In this document: in pieces, positions 22,712 through 37,526 of the stretch
How the letters are laid out: every line of letters starts with the position of its first letter
Position numbering within the stretch: position 1 is the first letter of the stretch
DNA from: Saussurea involucrata
Taxonomy: Eukaryota > Streptophyta > Magnoliopsida > Asterales > Asteraceae
NCBI GenBank assembly: GCA_033807775.1
Contig: CM066321.1
Coordinates: forward strand, 40,896,850 to 40,960,849
Direction: 5' to 3'
DNA: 64,000 nt
The notes under the pieces: generated by a model
Told to the model about the DNA's origin: nothing
The model's input: only the letters and a program-made list of their open reading frames with translations
Databases searched by the model: none
Program-made: the position numbers and the translations under genes

Positions 22712-24678
22712 TTATGTTGTTATTAAAAAATAAAGATATTGATGGTACTGAAATATGCGTATCACTCAAGGTCTTGTTGTGTGTTATTATATATAGGTAC
22801 GACTTGGGCTATAGATAATAACACAGTAATTGAAATTAAAATAGATTCTAAATGTAGACTCTAGCATATTCCATACAAGTTATTTTTGAACCAAATCGAG
22901 ACAAGCAACGAATTTTAAAATCGTATAGTTAATGCAAACCGAAAAGTTCTCATCATGTTTAACGAATTTAGATACTCATCAATGTTATACCCCAAATTCG
23001 TGTTCCTTTTTCCATGTTACCTATTTTATAGATAAACGAAGTAATTGTGAATTTTACAAATACAATTAATAGTATTATACAAGCAACAATAACTAATGGC
23101 TTATGGACTCCTTAATCGTCTAATTCTCGGACGCCATTAAAATAGTACATTTATAAATGTGTTTAACCACAACAAGAAAAAAAAAATCTCCTAGCATAAC
23201 GCCAATAAAAATTTATTGTGGTTAACATTGTATTATTTGCCATTATATCGCATTTTCAAAAATTGCAAAGGTTTGGTCTGATACAACCTCTGAATATTGC
23301 AAACACGCTATATAAATAGGAAAATATTGTCAAATAGTTTTTAGTTGGAACTTGTTTAGTTGTTTTTCACATGCTCTTTTGTAAAGTAACAATGATAAAT
23401 TTGTCTTGTATGAATCAATGTGGTACCATTAGAAAAATAAGACACCATTGATGATCGGTTCCATTGATGTTCGATAACCCCATTTACCGGAGGAATTCAA
23501 AATAAAATACGTGCCAAATATTTGCATCCTATAAGTTGATTGCCCACAAATGACCAATGAATTACTCATATTTTATTGAGAGAAACCTTTGTCGGAAAAC
23601 CAACAAGCTACATTAACTATTTATTTAAAAAATGTTATATTTTTAGAGGATATTCGATGGACTCTACGTTACTTTTCTAAAGGATATTGGTCCGAATCAT
23701 GTTTTTTAAGATAAATAAGAAAAATATTTGGATTTTCATATTTTTAACTCATATAAATAAGTTCCAATTAAAACTATATACATGAAATATAATTATTATA
23801 GTAAAATAATTAATCTAAGCTAGCATGTTACCAATTTCCACGATATCCCAAAATACAGAAATTGTGGTATAAAAATACAAAGAAAATCATCTTAAGGTCA
23901 TAGGTGTAGGGGACCGAAAATTTTATCATGAATCCTTGCTTTCCCAACTCTCGTCCTCTGATTTATTGTGCGCTTTTTGTCAATTAGTTATTAAGGATGG
24001 TTAACTACCAAAGACCGATATCATTGCTAGATTAACTAGACAAATTCAAAACAAAATATCTAACTAGTTAATGCCTATGTGTGGTCATACTAACTGAGTC
24101 CCCTGTGCATTACCATTGTGATGTTCATCGTTTGTAAATAAGTTATTGTTTTTGTTATTTCGTAAGAGACGATATAAGTTCACTATTTTGTTCATGTGCA
24201 ATTATGTAAAAAGATATTGTAAGAACAGCTGTCGCAATAATTCAAAGGCTTTCAATAACAATTGTGGCTTACCCACATGTCAAAAAGCAGTTTCAAAAAC
24301 ATATTAGATGACAAACTTTACAACTTCCTAAGATTTTAGGTATTCGTTAAGAATATTCAAGCCATATTACCACCAAACTACCGTTTGTTTTCCAAACACA
24401 CCAATTCTTTCCAGTTAAATTTGCAGTTTTTCATCCATCGGTTGAAATGGCAACGTATGATCGGTGTTGATAAAGGATAAAATGCATACTGCAACAAGAT
24501 TTATCCATATAACTTATAAAACAAAACAGACATGAGATAAAACTACATTCTCGATACCTTTTAGGATTTCAATAATTATAACATTCTAATTTTGGAACAA
24601 AAATAAAATTGAACCTTTTTATTCTTTACTAGTGTACGTGAAAGTATCTTCTTAACAAAAGCAAATCTGTTTTTTCCC

Positions 24679-25668
24679 TTAGCATTTACAATGGCAAATA
24701 TCAGTGTGATTCTCCCTGCAATGTCCACCTTGACCGTTACCACATCTTCCCCTGCAAAAACTGTCACACTTTGCCATTTCAACCGGATTATCTGGATGAC
24801 AAGGCATTTTATTGTCGGTACAGCATAATCCTACAGCCACAGATGATCCCCAATACGATGCTGCGATAAAGGGTAAATAAAATATTTGCTAAGTTATATA
24901 AGCATATACATATAATATATATAGTATAAGTTTTCTAAAGTGAGTAAAATACAAAAGTTACTGCGGTAACAAGGCTAGTTTACCGGTGTATGATCACACA
25001 AGTAAGATTTAGTGTAAAAATGCTCATACAACTTTACAATCAAGAATAAATTGATAACCCGAAAATGGAAATAAACAAATATAACACAAAGGTTCACACT
25101 AGTATTCTTTATTGCGGAAAACATAGATGTTGAAATTGACTAGTACAAAAAATAATGACTAGCAAGAGATGGTAGTAAGGAGTTATGTGTTGAGCCATTT
25201 CAATTCTTATTAAATAATACGGATATTGATCATGAATTTGAAACTATGTGTAACACTCAAGGTCTTGTGGCATATATATATATATCATATGTATGTATAT
25301 ATGCATAAATATGTATATGTATTCGTATAGTATTGATTAAATATGAAATTAAAATAATTACAATGAAAATAGATTCGAAATATAGTCATGTATATTCTAT
25401 ACATGTTATCAAAACATGTCATTTTCAAAATGACTACTTTCAATGCAACCCGAAAAACTATCACACGTGTAAGCTTTTGTATACAATTGTGTTAACTGAA
25501 CTTTACATTCAAGAATGATTCAAAAAATTGGTAATGGAAATAAATAATTACAACTCAAAGGTTGAGAGTATAAGTGTTTGTTGCAGAACATGTATATACT
25601 GAAAACTAACCTGTACAAAGAATAAGGACTAGCAAGAGAACGTGGCAAGAAATTCTTTGTTGAGCCAT
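24679..25668 (-). CDS. DEFL peptide precursor, copy 6
   Basis: Join of exon 1 (25611-25668) and exon 2 (24679-24860), with consensus splice sites. The mature peptide matches the array consensus; one silent change is seen in the Ser6 codon. A 68-codon open frame over the same exon in another register (24576-24782) is a shadow. This is the first copy of the homogeneous central block. Confidence 0.82.
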
Positions 25669-27642
25669 TTATGTTGTTATTCAAGAATAAAGATATTGAT
25701 GGTACTGAAATATGCGTATCACTCAAGGTCTTGTTGTGTGTTATTATATATAGGTACAACTTGGGCTATAGATAATAACACAGTAATTGGAATTAAAATA
25801 GATTCTAAATGTAGACTCTAGCATATTCCATACAAGCTATTTTTGAACCAAATCGAGACAAGCAACGAATTTTAAAATCGTATAGTTAATGCAAACTGAA
25901 AAGTTCTCATCATGTTTAACGAATTTAGATACTCATCAATGTTATACCCCAAATTCGTGTTCCTTTTTCCATGTTACCTATTTTATAGATAAACGAAGTA
26001 ATTGTGGATTTTACAAATACAATTAATAGTATTATACAAGCAACAATAACTAATGGCTTATGGACTCCTTAATCGTCTAATTCTCGGACGACATTAAAAT
26101 AGTACATTTATAAATGTGTGTTTAACCACAACAAGAAAAAAAAATTAAAATCTCCTAGCATAACGCCAATAAAAATTTATTGCGGTTAACATTGTATTAT
26201 TTGCCATTATATCGCATTTTCAAAAATTGCAAAGGCTTGGTCTGATACAACCTCTGAATATTGCAAACACGCTATATAAATAGGAAAATATTGTCAAATA
26301 GTTTTTAGTTGGAACTTGTTTAGTTGTTTTTCACATGCTCTTTTGTAAAGTAACAATGATAAATTTGTCTTGTACGAATCAATGTGGTACCATTAGAAAA
26401 TCAAGACACCATTGATGATCGGTTCCATTGATGTTCGATAACCCCATTTACCGGAGGAATTCAAAATAAAATACGTGCCAAATATTTGCATCCTATAAGT
26501 TGATTGCCCACAAATGACCAATGAATTACTCATATTTTATTGAGAGAAACCTTTGTCGGAAAACCAACAAGCTACATTAACTATTTATTTAAAAAATGTT
26601 ATATTTTTGGAGGATATTCGATGGACTCTACGTTACTTTTCTAAATGATATTGGTCCGAATCATGTTTTTTAAGATAAATAAGAAAAATATTTGGATTTT
26701 CATATTTTTAACTCATATAAATAAGTTCCAATTAAAACTATATACATTAAATATAATTGTTACAGTAAAATAATTAATCTAAGCTAGCATGTTACCAATT
26801 TCCACGATATCCCAAAATACAGAAATTTTGGTATAAAAATACAAAGAATATCATCTTAAGGTCATAGGTGTAGGGGACCGAAAAATTTGTCATGAATCCT
26901 TGCTTTCCCAACTCTCGTCCTCTGATTTATAGTGCGCTTTTTGTCAATTAGTTATTAAGGATGGTTAACTACCAAAGACCGATATCATTGCTAGATTAAC
27001 TAGACAAATTCAAAACATAATATCTAACTAGTTAATGCCTATGTGTGGTCATACTAACTGAGTCCCCTGTGCATTACCATTGTGATGTTCATCGTTTGTA
27101 AATAAGTTATTGTTTTTGTTATTTCGTAAGAGACGATATAAGTTCACTATTTTGTTCATGTGCTATTATGTAAAAAGAAATTGTAAGAACAGCCGTCGCA
27201 ATAATTCAAAGGCTTTCAATAACAATTGTGGCTTACCCACATGTCAAAAAGCAGTTTCAAAAACATATTAGATGACAAACTTTACAACTTCCTAAGATTT
27301 TAGGTATTCGTTAAGAATATTCAAGCCATATTACCACCAAACTACCGTTTGTTTTCCAAACACACCAATTCTTTCCAGTTAAATTTGCAGTTTTTCATCC
27401 ATCGGTTGAAATGGCAACGTATGATCGGTGTTGATAAAGGATAAAATGCATACTGCAACAAGACTTATCCATATAACTTATAAAACAAAACAGACATGAG
27501 ATAAAACTACATTCTCGATACCTTTTAGGATTTCAATAATTATAACATTCTAATTTTGGAACAAAAATAAAATTGAACCTTTTTATTCTTTACTAGTGTA
27601 CGTGAAAGTATCTTCTAAACAAAAGCAAATCTGTTTTTTCCC

Positions 27643-28632
27643 TTAGCATTTACAATGGCAAATATCAGTGTGATTCTCCCTGCAATGTCCACCTTGACCG
27701 TTACCACATCTTCCCCTGCAAAAACTATCACACTTTGCCATTTCAACCGGATTATCTGGATGACAAGGCATTTTATTGTCGGTACAGCATAATCCTACAG
27801 CCACGGATGATCCCCAATACGATGCTGCGATAAAGGGTAAATAAAATATTTGCTAAGTTATATAAGCATATACATATAATATATATATAGTATATGTTTT
27901 CTAAAGTGAGTAAAATACAAAAGTTACAGCGGTAACAAGGCTAGTTTACCGGTGTATGATCACACAAGTAAGATTTAGTGTAAAAATGCTCATAGAACTT
28001 TACAATCAAGAATAAATTGATAAACCGAAAATGGAAATAAACAAATATAACACAAAGGTTCACACTATTATTCTTTATTGCGGAAAACATAGATGTTGAA
28101 ATTGACTAGTACAAAAAATAATGACTAGTAAGAGATGGTGGTAAGGAGTTATGTGTTGAGCCATTTCAATTCTTATTAAATAATACGGATATTGATCATG
28201 AATTTGAAACTATGTGTAACACTCAAGGTCTTGTGGCATATATATATATCATATATATGTATATATGCATAAATATGTATATGTATTCGTATAGTATTGA
28301 TTAAATATGAAATTAAAATAATTACAATGAAAATAGATTCGAAATATAGTCATGTATATTCTATACAAGTTATCAAAACATGTCATTTTCAAAATGACTA
28401 CTTTCAATGCAACCCGGAAAACTATCACACGTGTAAGCTTTTGTATACAATTGTGTTAACTGAACTTTACATTCAAGAATGATTCAAAAAATTGGTAATG
28501 GAAATAAATAATTACAACTCAAAGGTTGAGAGTATAAGTGTTTGTTGCAGAACATGTATATACTGAAAACTAACCTGTACAAAGAATAAGGACTAGCAAG
28601 AGAACGTGGCAAGAAATTCTTTGTTGAGCCAT
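27643..28632 (-). CDS. DEFL peptide precursor, copy 7
   Basis: Join of exon 1 (28575-28632) and exon 2 (27643-27824). Exon 2 is identical to those of copies 8 and 9, including a silent GAT codon for Asp32 that marks these three as a recent subgroup. The protein matches the array consensus. Confidence 0.82.
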
Positions 28633-30606
28633 TTATGTTGTTATTCAAGAATAAAAATATTGATGGTACTGAAATATGCGTATCACTCAAGGTCTTGTTG
28701 TGTGTTATTATATATAGGTACGACTTGGGCTATAGATAATAACACAGTAATTGGAATTAAAATAGATTCTAAATGTAGACTCTAGCATATTCCATACAAG
28801 CTATTTTTGAACCAAATCGAGACAAGCAACGAATTTTAAAATCGTATAGTTAATGCAAACAGAAAAGTTCTCATCATGTTTAACGAATTTAGATACTCAT
28901 CAATGTTATACCCCAAATTCGTGTTCCTTTTTCCATGTTACCTATTTTATAGATAAACGAAGTAATTGTGGATTTTACAAATACAATTAATAGTATTATA
29001 CAAGCAACAATAACTAATGGCTTATGGACTCCTTAATCATCTAATTCTCGGACGCCATTAAAATAGTACATTTATAAATGTGTGTTTAACCACAACAAGA
29101 AAAAAAAATTAAAATCTCCTAGCATAACGCCAATAAAAATTTATTGCGGTTAACATTGTATTATTTTCCATTATATCGCATTTTCAAAAATTGCAAAGGC
29201 TTGGTCTGATACAACCTCTGAATATTGCAAACACGCTATATAAATAGGAAAATATTGTCAAATAGTTTTTAGTTGGAACTTGTTTAGTTGTTTTTCACAT
29301 GCTCTTTTGTAAAGTAACAGTGATAAATTTGTCTTGTACGAATCAATGTGGTACCATTAGAAAATTAAGACACCATTGATGATCGGTTCCATTGATGTTC
29401 GATAACCCCATTTACCGGAGGAATTCAAAATAAAATACGTGCCAAATATTTGCATCCTATAAGTTGATTGCCCACAAATGACCAATGAATTACTCATATT
29501 TTATTGAGAGAAACCTTTGTCGGAAAACCAACAAGCTACATTAACTATTTATTTAAAAAATGTTATATTTTTGGAGGATATTCGATGGACTCTACGTTAC
29601 TTTTCTAAATGATATTGGTCCGAATCATGTTTTTTAAGATAAATAAGAAAAATATTTGGATTTTCATATTTTTAACTCATATAAATAAGTTCCAATTAAA
29701 ACTATATACATGAAATATAATTGTTACAGTAAAATAATTAATCTAAGCTAGCATGTTACCAATTTCCACGATATCCCAAAATACAGAAATTTTGGTATAA
29801 AAATACAAAGAATATCATCTTAAGGTCATAGGTGTAGGGGACCGAAAAATTTGTCATGAATCCTTGCTTTCCCAACTCTCGTCCTCTGATTTATAGTGCG
29901 CTTTTTGTCTATTAGTTATTAAGGATGGTTAACTACCAAAGACCGATATCATTGCTAGATTAACTAGACAAATTCAAAACATAATATCTAACTAGTTAAT
30001 GCCTATGTGTGGTCATACTAACTGAGTCCCCTGTGCATTACCATTGTGATGTTCATCGTTTGTAAATAAGTTATTGTTTTTGTTATTTCGTAAGAGACGA
30101 TATAAGTTCACTATTTTGTTCATGTGCTATTATGTAAAAAGTAATTGTAAGAACAGCTGTCGCAATAATTCAAAGGCTTTCAATAACAATTGTGGCTTAC
30201 CCACATGTCAAAAAGCAGTTTCGAAAACATATTAGATGACAAACTTTACAACTTCCTAAGATTTTAGGTATTCGTTAAGAATATTCAAGCCATATTACCA
30301 CCAAACTACCGTTTGTTTTCCAAACACACCAATTCTTTCCAGTTAAATTTGCAGTTTTTCATCCATCGGTTGAAATGGCAACGTATGATCGGTGTTGATA
30401 AAGGATAAAATGCATACTGCAACAAGACTTATCCATATAACTTATAAAACAAAACAGACATGAGATAAAACTACATTCTCGATACCTTTTAGGATTTCAA
30501 TAATTATAACATTCTAATTTTGGAACAAAAATAAAATTGAACCTTTTTATTCTTTACTAGTGTACGTGAAAGTATCTTCTAAACAAAAGCAAATCTGTTT
30601 TTTCCC

Positions 30607-31597
30607 TTAGCATTTACAATGGCAAATATCAGTGTGATTCTCCCTGCAATGTCCACCTTGACCGTTACCACATCTTCCCCTGCAAAAACTATCACACTTT
30701 GCCATTTCAACCGGATTATCTGGATGACAAGGCATTTTATTGTCGGTACAGCATAATCCTACAGCCACGGATGATCCCCAATACGATGCTGCGATAAAGG
30801 GCAAATAAAATATTTGCTAAGTTATATAAGCATATACATATAATATATATATAGTATATGTTTTCTAAAGTGAGTAAAATACAAAAGTTACAGCGGTAAC
30901 AAGGCTAGTTTACCGGTGTATGATCACACAAGTAAGATTTAGTGTAAAAATGCTCATAGAACTTTACAATCAAGAATAAATTGATAAACCGAAAATGGAA
31001 ATAAACAAATATAACACAAAGGTTCACACTATTATTCTTTATTGCGGAAAACATAGATGTTGAAATTGACTAGTACAAAAATAATGACTAGTAAGAGATG
31101 GTGGTAAGGAGTTATGTGTTGAGCCATTTCAATTCTTATTAAATAATACGGATATTGATCATGAATTTGAAACTATGTGTAACACTCAAGGTCTTGTGGC
31201 ATATATATATATTTCATATGTATGTATATATGCATAAATATGTATATGTATTCGTATAGTATTGATTAAATATGAAATTAAAATAATTACAATGAAAATA
31301 GATTCGAAATATAGTCATGTATATTCTATACAAGTTATCAAAACATGTCATTTTCAAAATGACTACTTTCAATGCAACCCGGAAAACTATCACACGTGTA
31401 AGCTTTTGTATACAATTGTGTTAACTGAACTTTACATTCAAGAATGATTCAAAAAATTGGTAATGGAAATAAATAATTACAACTCAAAGGTTGAGAGTAT
31501 AAGTGTTTGTTGCAGAACATGTATATACTGAAAACTAACCTGTACAAAGAATAAGGACTAGCAAGAGAACGTGGAAAGAAATTCTTTGTTGAGCCAT
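30607..31597 (-). CDS. DEFL peptide precursor, copy 8 (used here as the reference description)
   Basis: Exon 1 (31540-31597) encodes a 19-residue signal peptide start, MAQQRIS-F-HVLLLVLILCT, with a hydrophobic LLLVLIL core; residue 8 is Phe here and Cys in most copies. A CAG/GTTAGT donor splits codon 20 (Ala) in phase 1, and exon 2 (30607-30788) follows an ATCGCAG acceptor. Cleavage after CTA would release a peptide of about 59 residues starting SYWGSSVAVG. Its ten cysteines follow C-C-x6-C-x10-C-x3-C-x3-C-x7-C-x7-C-x-C-x-C. C-x3-C, a G-x-C (GHC) and a terminal C-x-C are the marks of the cysteine-stabilised alpha-beta fold, and the CC start with C-x-C-x-C end resembles one plant DEFL subgroup. 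Signal-peptide exon plus phase-1 intron is the usual DEFL gene plan. Expected to be secreted and disulphide-bonded; the role is unknown. Confidence 0.85.
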
Positions 31598-33571
31598 TTA
31601 TGTTGTTATTCAAGAATAAAAATATTGATGGTACTGAAATATGCGTATCACTCAAGGTCTTGTTGTGTGTTATTATATATAGGTACGACTTGGGCTATAG
31701 ATAATAACACAGTAATTGGAATTAAAATAGATTCTAAATGTAGACTCTAGCATATTCCATACAAGCTATTTTTGAACCAAATCGAGACAAGCAACGAATT
31801 TTAAAATCGTATAGTTAATGCAAACAGAAAAGTTCTCATCATGTTTAACGAATTTAGATACTCATCAATGTTATACCCCAAATTCGTGTTCCTTTTTCCA
31901 TGTTACCTATTTTATAGATAAACGAAGTAATTGTGGATTTTACAAATACAATTAATAGTATTATACAAGCAACAATAACTAATGGCTTATGGACTCCTTA
32001 ATCATCTAATTCTCGGACGCCATTAAAATAGTACATTTATAAATGTGTGTTTAACCACAACAAGAAAAAAAAATTAAAATCTCCTAGCATAACGCCAATA
32101 AAAATTTATTGCGGTTAACATTGTATTATTTTCCATTATATCGCATTTTCAAAAATTGCAAAGGCTTGGTCTGATACAACCTCTGAATATTGCAAACACG
32201 CTATATAAATAGGAAAATATTGTCAAATAGTTTTTAGTTGGAACTTGTTTAGTTGTTTTTCACATGCTCTTTTGTAAAGTAACAGTGATAAATTTGTCTT
32301 GTACGAATCAATGTGGTACCATTAGAAAATTAAGACACCATTGATGATCGGTTCCATTGATGTTCGATAACCCCATTTACCGGAGGAATTCAAAATAAAA
32401 TACGTGCCAAATATTTGCATCCTATAAGTTGATTGCCCACAAATGACCAATGAATTACTCATATTTTATTGAGAGAAACCTTTGTCGGAAAACCAACAAG
32501 CTACATTAACTATTTATTTAAAAAATGTTATATTTTTGGAGGATATTCGATGGACTCTACGTTACTTTTCTAAATGATATTGGTCCGAATCATGTTTTTT
32601 AAGATAAATAAGAAAAATATTTGGATTTTCATATTTTTAACTCATATAAATAAGTTCCAATTAAAACTATATACATGAAATATAATTGTTACAGTAAAAT
32701 AATTAATCTAAGCTAGCATGTTACCAATTTCCACGATATCCCAAAATACAGAAATTTTGGTATAAAAATACAAAGAATATCATCTTAAGGTCATAGGTGT
32801 AGGGGACCGAAAAATTTGTCATGAATCCTTGCTTTCCCAACTCTCGTCCTCTGATTTATAGTGCGCTTTTTGTCTATTAGTTATTAAGGATGGTTAACTA
32901 CCAAAGACCGATATCATTGCTAGATTAACTAGACAAATTCAAAACATAATATCTAACTAGTTAATGCCTATGTGTGGTCATACTAACTGAGTCCCCTGTG
33001 CATTACCATTGTGATGTTCATCGTTTGAAAATAAGTTATTGTTTTTGTTATTTCGTAAGAGACGATATAAGTTCACTATTTTGTTCATGTGCTATTATGT
33101 AAAAAGTAATTGTAAGAACAGCTGTCGCAATAATTCAAAGGCTTTCAATAACAATTGTGGCTTACCCACATGTCAAAAAGCAGTTTCAAAAACATATTAG
33201 ATGACAAACTTTACAACTTCCTAAGATTTTAGGTATTCGTTAAGAATATTCAAGCCATATTACCACCAAACTACCGTTTGTTTTCCAAACACACCAATTC
33301 TTTCCAGTTAAATTTGCAGTTTTTCATCCATCGGTTGAAATGGCAACGTATGATCGGTGTTGATAAAGGATAAAATGCATACTGCAACAAGATTTATCCA
33401 TATAACTTATAAAACAAAACAGACATGAGATAAAACTACATTCTCGATACCTTTTAGGATTTCAATAATTATAACATTCTAATTTTGGAACAAAAATAAA
33501 ATTGAACCTTTTTATTCTTTACTAGTGTACGTGAAAGTATCTTCTAAACAAAAGCAAATCTGTTTTTTCCC

Positions 33572-34561
33572 TTAGCATTTACAATGGCAAATATCAGTGT
33601 GATTCTCCCTGCAATGTCCACCTTGACCGTTACCACATCTTCCCCTGCAAAAACTATCACACTTTGCCATTTCAACCGGATTATCTGGATGACAAGGCAT
33701 TTTATTGTCGGTACAGCATAATCCTACAGCCACGGATGATCCCCAATACGATGCTGCGATAAAGGGTAAATAAAATATTTGCTAAGTTATATAAGCATAT
33801 ACATATAATATATATATAGTATATGTTTTCTAAAGTGAGTAAAATACAAAAGTTACAGCGGTAACAAGGCTAGTTTACCGGTGTATGATCACACAAGTAA
33901 GATTTAGTGTAAAAATGCTCATAGAACTTTACAATCAAGAATAAATTGATAAACCGAAAATGGAAATAAACAAATATAACACAAAGGTTCACACTATTAT
34001 TCTTTATTGCGGAAAACATAGATGTTGAAATTGACTAGTACAAAAAATAATGACTAGTAAGAGATGGTGGTAAGGAGTTATGTGTTGAGCCATTTCAATT
34101 CTTATTAAATAATACGGATATTGATCATGAATTTGAAACTATGTGTAACACTCAAGGTCTTGTGGCATATATATATATCATATGTATGTATATATGCATA
34201 AATATGTATATGTATTCGTATAGTATTGATTAAATATGAAATTAAAATAATTACAATGAAAATAGATTCGAAATATAGTCATGTATATTCTATACAAGTT
34301 ATCAAAACATGTCATTTTCAAAATGACTACTTTCAATGCAACCCGAAAAACTATCACACGTGTAAGCTTTTGTATACAATTGTGTTAACTGAACTTTACA
34401 TTCAAGAATGATTCAAAAAATTGGTAATGGAAATAAATAATTACAATTCAAAGGTTGAGAGTATAAGTGTTTGTTGCAGAACATGTATATACTGAAAACT
34501 AACCTGTACAAAGAATAAGGACTAGCAAGAGAACGTGGCAAGAAATTCTTTGTTGAGCCAT
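33572..34561 (-). CDS. DEFL peptide precursor, copy 9
   Basis: Join of exon 1 (34504-34561) and exon 2 (33572-33753). Exon 2 is the same as in copies 7 and 8. Exon 1 has the consensus signal peptide with Cys8. Confidence 0.82.
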
Positions 34562-36536
34562 TTATGTTGTTATTCAAGAATAAAAATATTGATGGTACTG
34601 AAATATGCGTATCACTCAAGGTCTTGTTGTGTGTTATTATATATAGGTACGACTTGGGCTATAGATAATAACACAGTAATTGGAATTAAAATAGATTCTA
34701 AATGTAGACTCTAGCATATTCCATACAAGCTATTTTTGAACCAAATCGAGACAAGCAACGAATTTTAAAATCGTATAGTTAATGCAAACAGAAAAGTTCT
34801 CATCATGTTTAACGAATTTAGATACTCATCAATGTTATACCCCAAATTCGTGTTCCTTTTTCCATGTTACCTATTTTATAGATAAACGAAGTAATTGTGG
34901 ATTTTACAAATACAATTAATAGTATTATACAAGCAACAATAACTAATGGCTTATGGACTCCTTAATCGTCTAATTCTCGGACGCCATTAAAATAGTACAT
35001 TTATAAATGTGTGTTTAACCACAACAAGAAAAAAAAAATTAAAATCTCCTAGCATAACGCCAATATAAATTTATTGCGGTTAACATTGTATTATTTGCCA
35101 TTATATCGCATTTTCAAAATTTGCAAAGGCTTGGTCTGATACAACCTCTAAATATTGCAAACACGCTATATAAATAGGAAAATATTGTCAAATAGTTTTT
35201 AGTTGGAACTTGTTTAGTTGTTTTTCACATGCTCTTTTGTAAAGTAACAGTGATAAATTTGTCTTGTACGAATCAATGTGGTACCATTAGAAAAATAAGA
35301 CACCATTGATGATCGGTTCCATTGATGTTCGATAACCCCATTTACCTGAGGAATTCAAAATAAAATACGTGCCAAATATTTGCATCCTATAAGTTGATTG
35401 CCCACAAATGACCAATGAATTACTCATATTTTATTGAGAGAAACCTTTGTCGGAAAACCAACAAGCTACATTAACTATTTATTTAAAAAATGTTATATTT
35501 TTGGAGGATATTCGATGGACTCTACGTTACTTTTCTAAATGATATTGGTCCGAATCATGTTTTTTAAGATAAATAAGAAAAATATTTGGATTTTCATATT
35601 TTTAACTCATATAAATAAGTTCCAATTAAAACTATATACATGAAATATAATTGTTACAGTAAAATAATTAATCTAAGCTAGCATGTTACCAATTTCCACG
35701 ATATCCCAAAATACAGAAATTTTGGTATAAAAATACAAAGAATATCATCTTAAGGTCATAGGTGTAGGGGACCGAAAAATTTGTCATGAATCCTTGCTTT
35801 CCCAACTCTCGTCCTCTGATTTATAGTGCGCTTTTTGTCAATTAGTTATTAAGGATGGTTAACTACCAAAGACCGATATCATTGCTAGATTAACTAGACA
35901 AATTCAAAACATAATATCTAACTAGTTAATGCCTATGTGTGGTCATACTAACTGAGTCCCCTGTGCATTACCATTGTGATGTTCATCGTTTGTAAATAAG
36001 TTATTGTTTTTGTTATTTCGTAAGAGACGATATAAGTTCACTATTTTGTTCATGTGCTATTATGTAAAAAGAAATTGTAAGAACAGCCGTCGCAATAATT
36101 CAAAGGCTTTCAATAACAATTGTGGCTTACCCACATGTCAAAAAGCAGTTTCAAAAACATATTAGATGACAAACTTTACAACTTCCTAAGATTTTAGGTA
36201 TTCGTTAAGAATATTCAAGCCATATTACCACCAAACTACCGTTTGTTTTCCAAACACACCAATTCTTTCCAGTTAAATTTGCAGTTTTTCATCCATCGGT
36301 TGAAATGGCAACGTATGATCGGTGTTGATAAAGGATAAAATGCATACTGCAACAAGATTTATCCATATAACTTATAAAACAAAACAGACATGAGATAAAA
36401 CTACATTCTCGATACCTTTTAGGATTTCAATAATTATAACATTCTAATTTTGGAACAAAAATAAAATTGAACCTTTTTATTCTTTACTAGTGTACGTGAA
36501 AGTATCTTCTAAACAAAAGCAAATCTGTTTTTTCCC

Positions 36537-37526
36537 TTAGCATTTACAATGGCAAATATCAGTGTGATTCTCCCTGCAATGTCCACCTTGACCGTTACCA
36601 CATCTTCCCCTGCAAAAACTGTCACACTTTGCCATTTCAACCGGATTATCTGGATGACAAGGCATTTTATTGTCGGTACAGCATAATCCTACAGCCACGG
36701 ATGATCCCCAATACGATGCTGCGATAAAGGGTAAATAAAATATTTGCTAAGTTATATAAGCATATACATATAATATATATAGTATAAGTTTTCTAAAGTG
36801 AGTAAAATACAAAAGTTACAGCGGTAACAAGGCTAGTTTACCGGTGTATGATCACACAAGTAAGATTTAGTGTAAAAATGCTCATAGAACTTTACAATCA
36901 AGAATAAATTGATAAACCGAAAATGGAAATAAACAAATATAACACAAAGGTTCACACTATTATTCTTTATTGCGGAAAACATAGATGTTGAAATTGACTA
37001 GTACAAAAAATAATGACTAGCAAGAGATGGTGGTAAGGAGTTATGTGTTGAGCCATTTCAATTCTTATTAAATAATACGGATATTGATCATGAATTTGAA
37101 ACTATGTGTAACACTCAAGGTCTTGTGGCATATATATATATATCATATGTATGTATATATGCATAAATATGTATATGTATTCGTATAGTATTGATTAAAT
37201 ATGAAATTAAAATAATTACAATGAAAATAGATTCGAAATATAGTCATGTATATTCTATACAAGTTATCAAAACATGTCATTTTCAAAATGACTACTTTCA
37301 ATGCAACCCGAAAAACTATCACACGTGTAAGCTTTTGTATACAATTGTGTTAACTGAACTTTACATTCAAGAATGATTCAAAAAATTGGTAATGGAAATA
37401 AATAATTACAACTCCAAGGTTGAGAGTATAAGTGTTTGTTGCAGAACATGTATATACTGAAAACTAACCTGTACAGAGAATAAGGACTAGCAAGAGAACG
37501 TGGCAAGAAATTCTTTGTTGAGCCAT
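36537..37526 (-). CDS. DEFL peptide precursor, copy 10
   Basis: Join of exon 1 (37469-37526) and exon 2 (36537-36718). The protein matches the consensus. A silent change in exon 1 (CTC for Leu17) is shared only with copy 14, together with a nearby intron variant (ACTCCAAGG), which points to sequence exchange between the two. Confidence 0.82.

Noticed and set aside
24576..24782. 68-codon ORF in unit 6 with Lys/Val-rich translation
   Set aside because: It is an alternative frame of DEFL exon 2 without the cysteine pattern.
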